Shown one piece after another: positions 6,336-11,511 of a stretch of DNA of 11,511 nt. The notes under the pieces were generated by a model. The model searched no databases and was not told the DNA's origin. It saw nothing but the letters and a program-made list of their open reading frames with translations. Each line of letters opens with the position of its first letter. The stretch's first letter is position 1. The stretch covers positions 1 to 11,511 of the forward strand of contig CANQVW010000039.1 in NCBI GenBank assembly GCA_947627395.1, in the 5' to 3' direction. This DNA comes from an uncultured Bacilli bacterium (GTDB lineage Bacteria; Bacillota_I; Bacilli_A; ML615J-28; CAG-698). A program made the translations under genes and the position numbers.

Positions 6336-7571
6336 ATGACCAAACAAGAAAGAAATCAAAGATTAAAAAAAGCGAAAGAGCGATATCATCAATATTCTTA
6401 TCTGTTTAAACAATTTAAAATCATTGGAGTAACAGGAACCAATGGAAAGAGCACAACCACAACTTTAGTTTATCAATATTTAAAAAAAATTCATCAAAAA
6501 GTAACTTTAATCGGAACAAGCGGAATATGGATCAATGATCAATATATGAAGTCCATCAATACAACTCCTGGAATAGATACTTTATATCAAATCTTCTTAA
6601 AAAGTTATGAAGAAAAGGTAAAATACATTGTCATGGAAGTGAGTAGTCACGCCATTGACCAAGAAAGAATTGCCTATATTCCTTTTTCAATTGCTTTGAT
6701 GACCAATATCACTTTAGATCATTTAGATTATCATAAAACCTTTGAACAATACAAAAAAACCAAATTAAAGTTCTTAAAACACCAAAAAAAGGGTAAAATT
6801 GTCCTCTTAAATGGCGATATGAGAAGCTTAAATTATTTTTTAAAGAGAATTGATAATAAAAAGTTTCTATACGGCTTAAAAGGAACAAATTATCAGATTT
6901 TATCCCCGAAAATAGATGAAAATGGTGTAGAATTTACATTTTTAAGAAAACAAAGGAAAAAACAATCCTCATTTTTAGTCAAATCTAATTTATTAGGAAT
7001 GTTTAATATTTATAACCTATGTAGTTTTTTAACCATTATTGATTGTTTAAAGTTATGGAATGAAAAAGAAATCACATCTTTTTTAAATTCAACACTTATT
7101 ATCGATGGAAGAATGAATGAAATTCATTGGAAAGAAAGAAGAATCATCATCGATTATGCTCATACACCAGATGGAGTAGAACAAGTTCTTTCCTTTCTAG
7201 CAAAAATTAAAAAACATCATCTAATTACCATGATAGGATGTGGGGGAAACCGAGATCAAACAAAACGCCCTTTAATTGGTCGTATTGTTGCAAAATATTC
7301 AGATTTCTTCATTTTTACCTCAGATAATCCAAGAGATGAAGATCCAAAGCAAATTATCAAAGATATGATGCAAGAACTTTCATCAATGGATCATGGAACA
7401 ATAGAAGTGGATAGAAAAAATGCTATCAAAACTTCTATAGAAATTAGTGAGGAAAAGGATATTATTGCTATCTTAGGTAGAGGAAATGAAAAATATCAAA
7501 AAGTAGGAAGAGAAGAACTTCCATTTTTAGATTCAGAAGTTCTTCAGGAGATACTTCATGATGACATCTAA
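6336..7571 (+). CDS. murE: UDP-N-acetylmuramoyl-tripeptide synthetase (MurE), short form without the N-terminal domain
   Basis: ATP-dependent cytoplasmic ligase adding the third amino acid of the peptidoglycan stem to UDP-MurNAc-L-Ala-D-Glu. Motifs in order (411-residue numbering): P-loop GVTGTNGKST 31-40, NTTPG 75-79, EVSSHA 101-106, LDHLDYH 127-133 with the likely carbamylated Lys143, DYAHTPDG 273-280, GCGGNRD 301-307, DNPRDEDP 330-337 and GRGNEKYQ 381-388. The DNPR motif is that of meso-diaminopimelate-adding enzymes. The start ATG at 6336 has GGAGG at 6326-6330; an in-frame opening back to 6144 would cross the terminator and the preceding gene and shows no Mur-like sequence. With this start the P-loop sits at residue 31 rather than near 110, so the usual N-terminal UDP-binding domain is missing and only about 30 lysine-rich residues precede the ATPase core. 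It overlaps mraY by 14 bases. Confidence 0.88.
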   Translation: MTKQERNQRLKKAKERYHQYSYLFKQFKIIGVTGTNGKSTTTTLVYQYLKKIHQKVTLIGTSGIWINDQYMKSINTTPGIDTLYQIFLKSYEEKVKYIVMEVSSHAIDQERIAYIPFSIALMTNITLDHLDYHKTFEQYKKTKLKFLKHQKKGKIVLLNGDMRSLNYFLKRIDNKKFLYGLKGTNYQILSPKIDENGVEFTFLRKQRKKQSSFLVKSNLLGMFNIYNLCSFLTIIDCLKLWNEKEITSFLNSTLIIDGRMNEIHWKERRIIIDYAHTPDGVEQVLSFLAKIKKHHLITMIGCGGNRDQTKRPLIGRIVAKYSDFFIFTSDNPRDEDPKQIIKDMMQELSSMDHGTIEVDRKNAIKTSIEISEEKDIIAILGRGNEKYQKVGREELPFLDSEVLQEILHDDI

Positions 7572-8532
7572 TTTATATTTTTTTGCCTTTCTTATTTCTT
7601 TTGTATCCACATTTTTATTACTTGTTTTTTTTATACCTGTCTTAAGATATTTTAAATATGGTCAATCCATTCGCCTAGAAGGACCTAAAGAACATTACAA
7701 GAAGTCAGGAACACCAACGATGGGTGGAATATTTATGACTCTTGGTTTTATTCTTCCCTTTTTAGGAATTGGCATTGGTGTTTTAAAACTTTCCTTTCAA
7801 ACTTGTTTATTATTTATTTTACCACCTTGTTTTTATATGATGATTGGATTCATTGATGATTATTTAATTATTGTTCGAAAAAATAATCAAGGACTTACTC
7901 CGAAAATGAAAATTATATTACAAATCATAGGAGTCGTTTTATATTATTTTATTTTTTTGCAAGAAAAAAGAAGTACCACAATTGATTTATATTTTTTAAA
8001 AGTGGATTTAAAATGGGCCTATGGAATTTTTATCCTCCTTATTTTCTTAGGAAGTTCAAATGCTGTGAACTTAAGTGATGGATTAGATGGACTTGCAACA
8101 GGTTTATCTATTATTTCTTTTATTGCTATTGCTTTTATCGCTTATTTCAAAGAAAATCAAGTTGTATTATTATTTTCAATTGTTACAATTTCTTCATTAA
8201 TGGCTTTTTTATTGTTTAATGCCAATCCAGCTAAAATTTTTATGGGAGATTCTGGTTCTTTAATGTTAGGAGCTACATTGGCAAACTTAATGATTTTATT
8301 AGAAGAAGAAATCCTTTTAGTTTTAGTAGGTCTTGCTTTTGTCATTGAAACTCTGTCTGTTATTTTGCAAGTTCTTTATTTTAAAATAACAAAAGGAAAA
8401 AGAATCTTTTTGATGAGTCCCTTACATCACCATTTTGAATTAAAAGGGTATACAGAATGGCAAGTGGATTTAATTTTTTGGCTCATTGCTTTGCTCGCCT
8501 GTTCCCTTGCGATTATGATTGTTCTACTTTGA
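7558..8532 (+). CDS. mraY: Phospho-N-acetylmuramoyl-pentapeptide transferase (MraY)
   Basis: Integral membrane enzyme that moves phospho-MurNAc-pentapeptide from UDP to undecaprenyl phosphate, making lipid I on the cytoplasmic face. The 324 residues match the family length and form about ten membrane helices. Signatures: KKSGTPTMGG 48-57, the catalytic-type Asp pair FIDDYL 98-103, NAVNLSDGLDGLATG 168-182, KIFMGDSGSLMLG 226-238, and the histidine motif SPLHHHFELKG 287-297. The start ATG at 7558 lies seven bases after AGGAG (7546-7550) and overlaps the murE end, so the two are translationally coupled; a second ATG at 7561 is possible. murD follows 13 bases after the stop. Confidence 0.97.
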   Translation: MMTSNLYFFAFLISFVSTFLLLVFFIPVLRYFKYGQSIRLEGPKEHYKKSGTPTMGGIFMTLGFILPFLGIGIGVLKLSFQTCLLFILPPCFYMMIGFIDDYLIIVRKNNQGLTPKMKIILQIIGVVLYYFIFLQEKRSTTIDLYFLKVDLKWAYGIFILLIFLGSSNAVNLSDGLDGLATGLSIISFIAIAFIAYFKENQVVLLFSIVTISSLMAFLLFNANPAKIFMGDSGSLMLGATLANLMILLEEEILLVLVGLAFVIETLSVILQVLYFKITKGKRIFLMSPLHHHFELKGYTEWQVDLIFWLIALLACSLAIMIVLL

Positions 8533-8545
8533 AAGGAGTTTAAAT

Positions 8546-9817
8546 TTGAAATATTTATTACTTGGATATGGAAAAAGTGCAAAAAGTATTGAAAAATACT
8601 TTTTACTCAAGCAAATAGAGTATCAAATCTATGATGATCAATATCCATCTTTATCGAATCAGGATTTAAAAGATATTCAAATCATTGTGAAAAGTGGAGG
8701 TATTTCTAATGATCATCTAGTTCTAAAAGAAGCTAAAAAAAGAAACCTTCCGATTGTCAGTGATTTAGAATTATTTAGCTTATTTTTTCCTTTAACATCA
8801 AATATAACTGTGACAGGAAGTAATGGAAAAACGACTACTGTCCGTTATATCGAAACACTTCTTCCTAATTTTTCCTTAGTTGGAAATGTTGGAATTCCCA
8901 TATTTGATTTTTTTAAAGAGCCTAACCACCTCATCATTGAAGCCTCTAGCTTTATGCTAGAATATACGCATCATTTTCATAGTCCTTGTGTTGTTCTTTT
9001 AAATGTATATAAAACACATCAAGAGCATCATCATACAATGAATCAATACATCAAAAGTAAATTAAAAGTGCTATCGAATAGTAAAGAAGAGGATATCATC
9101 ATTTATTATGCCGATGATCCAATTCTATCTAAATTAGTTTCTTATTATCCAGGAGTTAAAGTTCCATTTTCCCTTCACAAATTAAATCAAGGAATCTATA
9201 TTGATCAATATCAAATTTATGAAGATCACCAATCTTTATTTTCTTTAGATTTAGTGAAAAATAAAGAAAAACATAATTTATTAAATTTATTAGCGAGTAT
9301 CGCTGTTGCAAGAAAATTTCAACATGTATCCCTAGATATTTTAAAAGATAGAATAAAGGAACTCAAAAACATTGAACATCGCTTAGAATATATCGGTAAA
9401 ATCAATCATGTTGATATTTATAATGATGCTAAATCGACCAACTTTTTCTCCTTAAAAACAGCTTTATCTACTTTTCCAATGGATAAAATTTTATTAATTG
9501 TTGGAGGGAAAAAAAGAGAAGATGACCAAGAACTTTTAAAACAAGAAATGAATCATATTGAACTTGTTTATTCCTATGGAGAAATGAAAGATTCATTTTA
9601 TACTCTTTTTTTTCCTTATTCCATTCAAACCATCCAAAAAGAAACTTTAGAAGAAGTTTTATTAGATATTGCATCTAAGTGGGAAGATTATGAAAAGAAA
9701 ATTTCCGTTTTATTATACTCTCCAGGTACACAAAGTTACGATCAGTATAAACATTTTGAAGAGCGGGGAAATGAATTTAAAAGTTTATGTCAAAAGTTAC
9801 TTTTTTCAAAAATTTAA
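8546..9817 (+). CDS. murD: UDP-N-acetylmuramoyl-L-alanine--D-glutamate ligase (MurD), TTG start
   Basis: Cytoplasmic ATP-dependent ligase adding D-glutamate to UDP-MurNAc-L-Ala. The start TTG at 8546 is chosen because AAGGAG (8533-8538) lies seven bases upstream. The in-frame ATG at 8519 sits inside mraY and would place this SD within the gene. This gives 423 residues, slightly below the usual 440-450. Domain order is intact: a Rossmann-like N-terminal domain (1-85, YLLLGYGKSAKS and VKSGGIS), P-loop TVTGSNGKTTT 88-98, NVGIP 114-118, EASSFMLE 132-139, a carbamylation-site candidate Lys172, HRLEYIG 278-284, NDAKSTN 293-299 and SPGTQSYDQYKHFEERGNEF 392-411. The divalent-metal motif reads NVYKTHQEHH (153-162), where family members usually have N-x-x-x-DH-x-D-x-H/Y; the Asp before His158 is Thr. 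Core assignment is secure. Confidence 0.93.
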   Translation: MKYLLLGYGKSAKSIEKYFLLKQIEYQIYDDQYPSLSNQDLKDIQIIVKSGGISNDHLVLKEAKKRNLPIVSDLELFSLFFPLTSNITVTGSNGKTTTVRYIETLLPNFSLVGNVGIPIFDFFKEPNHLIIEASSFMLEYTHHFHSPCVVLLNVYKTHQEHHHTMNQYIKSKLKVLSNSKEEDIIIYYADDPILSKLVSYYPGVKVPFSLHKLNQGIYIDQYQIYEDHQSLFSLDLVKNKEKHNLLNLLASIAVARKFQHVSLDILKDRIKELKNIEHRLEYIGKINHVDIYNDAKSTNFFSLKTALSTFPMDKILLIVGGKKREDDQELLKQEMNHIELVYSYGEMKDSFYTLFFPYSIQTIQKETLEEVLLDIASKWEDYEKKISVLLYSPGTQSYDQYKHFEERGNEFKSLCQKLLFSKI

Positions 9818-9843
9818 GTATTTTCTTTTCTATTGCGATAAAG

Positions 9844-9854
9844 TGTGATATAAT
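9844..9854 (+). promoter_or_regulatory. Extended -10 promoter for nadD-nadE
   Basis: TGTGATATAAT contains a consensus TATAAT (9849-9854) preceded by TGA, an extended -10. The expected -35 position (9826-9831) holds only the weak TTTTCT, which an extended -10 can tolerate. Transcription would start near 9861, about 21 bases before nadD. Confidence 0.55.
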
Positions 9855-9881
9855 AAATCTAAATGATTAAGGATATAGAAC

Positions 9882-10466
9882 ATGGAAATTGAAAAGAATA
9901 GAGCTATTCTTTATGGAGGAGCGTTTAATCCACCGACAATAGCTCATATACAAATTATTCAATATTTACAAGAACATTTTAAAGAAAATCATATCATTTT
10001 ATTACCTACAAATGATTATTATGGAAAATCACAATTGGTATCCTATGAGCATCGTAAACAAATGTTATCTTTATCTCTTCAAGTACTTTCATCTAAAGAA
10101 AATATTGAAATATCTAATTATGAATATAAACAAAGTACTTATCAAGGGACCTATTATACATTAAAAGATTTTCATCATCCTTATTTTGTTATAGGTGCAG
10201 ATGCTTTAGAAAGTATATCTAGTTGGATTATGTATCCTAAGATTATTGAAGAAAATGAATTCATTGTATTCCCAAGAGCTAACTATTCATTTCAAGATAT
10301 TTTTTTAAAAAATAAAACATTAAGAACTTATCAAAATCATTTTTATTTGATTAATGATTTTCCATCATTATCGATTTCATCGACATCTTTTCGTCAAAAT
10401 AAAGATATAGATATTCTTTTACCTAACATTTATCAATATATTAAAGAACATCATTTATATTTATAA
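9882..10466 (+). CDS. nadD: Nicotinate-nucleotide adenylyltransferase (NadD)
   Basis: Transfers AMP from ATP to nicotinate mononucleotide, giving nicotinate adenine dinucleotide, the substrate of the NAD synthase encoded next. Length (194 residues) fits the family. Motifs: LYGGAFNPPTIAH (10-22), the nucleotidyltransferase (H/T)xGH-type site with Thr in the first position and Ala for Gly; YEHRKQML (55-62); VIGADALESISSW (103-115); and SISSTSFR (164-171), the ISSTxxR phosphate-binding motif. The usual proline-histidine-lysine run after the LP strand is replaced by LPTNDYYGKSQL (41-52). ATG at 9882 is preceded by AAGGA at 9869-9873, eight bases away. The gene is 28 bases upstream of nadE, and this context supports NadD over other nucleotidyltransferases of the same fold. 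Confidence 0.85.
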   Translation: MEIEKNRAILYGGAFNPPTIAHIQIIQYLQEHFKENHIILLPTNDYYGKSQLVSYEHRKQMLSLSLQVLSSKENIEISNYEYKQSTYQGTYYTLKDFHHPYFVIGADALESISSWIMYPKIIEENEFIVFPRANYSFQDIFLKNKTLRTYQNHFYLINDFPSLSISSTSFRQNKDIDILLPNIYQYIKEHHLYL

Positions 10467-10494
10467 GGAATAAAAAGAAAGGAATTAAGTCATT

Positions 10495-11511
10495 ATGTAT
10501 TCTCATGGTATGGTTAAAGTTGCTGCCGCAAGTCCAATCTTAAAAACAGGAGATGCTATCTACAATGTCAAACAAATCATCCATTGTTTGAAAAAAGTAG
10601 AAGAAAAACAAGCAGATATTGTTGTATTTCCTGAATTAAGCATTTGTGGATATAGTATAGCTGATTTAGTTTTTCAAGATTATTTATATCGAGATAATTT
10701 AGAAGCAATTGAATACTTATTAAATCATAATCCTTTTAGTGGTGTTGTTATTGTTGGAACATATTTTATCGAAAGTGATCGTATCTATAATTGTTGTTTA
10801 GTTATTCAAAACAATAAAATATTAGGAATTGTTCCTAAATGTTATCTACCTCATACCAATGAATTTTATGAAGCAAGATGGTTTGTTAGTGGATCAAATT
10901 GTCCCTTTAATGAAATAGAATTATTTGGACAAAAAATTCCTTTTGGCAAACTAATATTTGATAATGATGATCATTTAGTTCAATTTGGTTGTGAAATATG
11001 TGAGGATTTATGGGCTCCTATGTCTCCTCATGAGACACTATATGCAAATGGTGCGGTTTTAATTTTTAATGCAAGTGCCTCTCCTGAAGTGATTGGTAAA
11101 GCAGGTAAAAGAAGAATGATGGTTGAAAGTGCAAGTTACAGATGCAATGGGGCTTATATTTATACATCCAATAGTGCATCAGAATCAACTTCAGAAGTTG
11201 TATTTAGTAATCATAAGATGATTGTTGAAAATGGGGATATGATTCAAGAAAGCCATGATATTCATTTAGAGGATGATATTTTATTTGGAGATATCGATGT
11301 TTTAAAATTACACCATTTACGTAAAACCAATGGTTGGGTTAAAAATATTCATCGTGAAGACTTAGAACATTTAAGAAAAATTTCCTATTCATTACCGCAA
11401 AAAGAAACGTTTGTTTTTGAAAAGGAAATGGATATATTACCATTTGTTCCAAAAAATAAAGAAGACTTTGAACATATCATTGATATGCAAGCAACAAGTG
11501 TTAAAAAGCGT
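10495..11511 (+). CDS. nadE: Glutamine-dependent NAD synthetase (NadE), 5' part
   Basis: Only the first 339 codons lie in the window; the frame is open at the right edge. They encode the carbon-nitrogen hydrolase (glutaminase) domain of the large, about 640-residue NAD synthase and the linker into the synthetase domain. The enzyme amidates nicotinate adenine dinucleotide to NAD using ammonia channelled from glutamine. The glutaminase triad is visible: Glu47 in FPELSICGYS, Lys115 in VPKCYLP, and the nucleophile Cys169 in GCEICEDLW. NASASPE (192-198) and SNSASESTSEVVF (225-237) are further family landmarks. ATG at 10495 is preceded by GAAAGGA (10477-10483) at a rather long spacing of 11 bases; ATG at 10510 is an alternative without an SD. 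It is probably co-transcribed with nadD. Confidence 0.93.
   Translation, partial: MYSHGMVKVAAASPILKTGDAIYNVKQIIHCLKKVEEKQADIVVFPELSICGYSIADLVFQDYLYRDNLEAIEYLLNHNPFSGVVIVGTYFIESDRIYNCCLVIQNNKILGIVPKCYLPHTNEFYEARWFVSGSNCPFNEIELFGQKIPFGKLIFDNDDHLVQFGCEICEDLWAPMSPHETLYANGAVLIFNASASPEVIGKAGKRRMMVESASYRCNGAYIYTSNSASESTSEVVFSNHKMIVENGDMIQESHDIHLEDDILFGDIDVLKLHHLRKTNGWVKNIHREDLEHLRKISYSLPQKETFVFEKEMDILPFVPKNKEDFEHIIDMQATSVKKR

Noticed and set aside
8519..8545. Upstream ATG start for murD
   Set aside because: It lies within mraY, has no ribosome binding site, and would put the AAGGAG at 8533-8538 inside the gene; TTG 8546 is correctly spaced and begins the natural Rossmann strand.
9792..9804. Hairpin at the end of murD
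   Set aside because: AAAAG-TTA-CTTTT is a five-base stem within coding sequence and too weak for a terminator.
1..11511. CRISPR array, tRNA, rRNA or insertion-sequence transposase
   Set aside because: No regularly spaced direct repeats, no cloverleaf or rRNA-like stretch, and no transposase motif were seen on either strand.

Overview
The window is very AT-rich and every gene in it reads on the + strand. Starts are preceded by strong GGAGG-type ribosome binding sites. TGA is used as an ordinary stop (the unknown protein ending at 3296, and mraY) and tryptophan is read from TGG, so this is the standard bacterial code and not the Mycoplasma code. Together with a DNPR-type (diaminopimelate-type) MurE and the Bacillota-style promoters, this suggests a low-GC Bacillota, perhaps near the Bacilli/Erysipelotrichia gut lineages. 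The class is inferred from base composition and gene style only.

Left half (1-4744), accessory in character. A terminator of an upstream gene (39-79) is followed by a short XRE-type membrane regulator whose 3' end looks frameshifted (167-604, possible continuation to 648). Next is a promoter-led pair of tandem YbjN-like paralogues (716-1702) closed by a clear hairpin terminator (1789-1825). A poorly coding stretch follows. It holds a 47-codon charged small ORF enclosed by a perfect 17-bp inverted repeat (1911-1927 / 2123-2139) and the remains of a decayed gene (about 2262-2698). A good promoter then drives two translationally coupled genes of unknown function (2727-4744). The first contains an XRE-like helix-turn-helix segment, and both appear to share a helical module.

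Right half (4745-11511), housekeeping. An O-antigen ligase/polymerase-like multispanning membrane protein (4838-6199) is followed by a leader with competing hairpins and a strong terminator (6200-6271). Then comes a tight murE-mraY-murD cluster (6336-9817) for peptidoglycan precursor synthesis: MurD adds D-Glu, MurE adds the third residue, and MraY transfers the finished muramoyl-pentapeptide to the lipid carrier. MurE lacks the usual N-terminal domain, and MurD starts at TTG. A promoter with an extended -10 then precedes nadD (9882-10466) and the 5' part of a glutamine-dependent nadE (10495 to the window edge). These encode the last two steps of NAD synthesis.

The least explained parts are the IR-flanked small ORF, the decayed gene beside it, the coupled unknown pair, the attenuator-like leader before murE, and the domain-deficient MurE.
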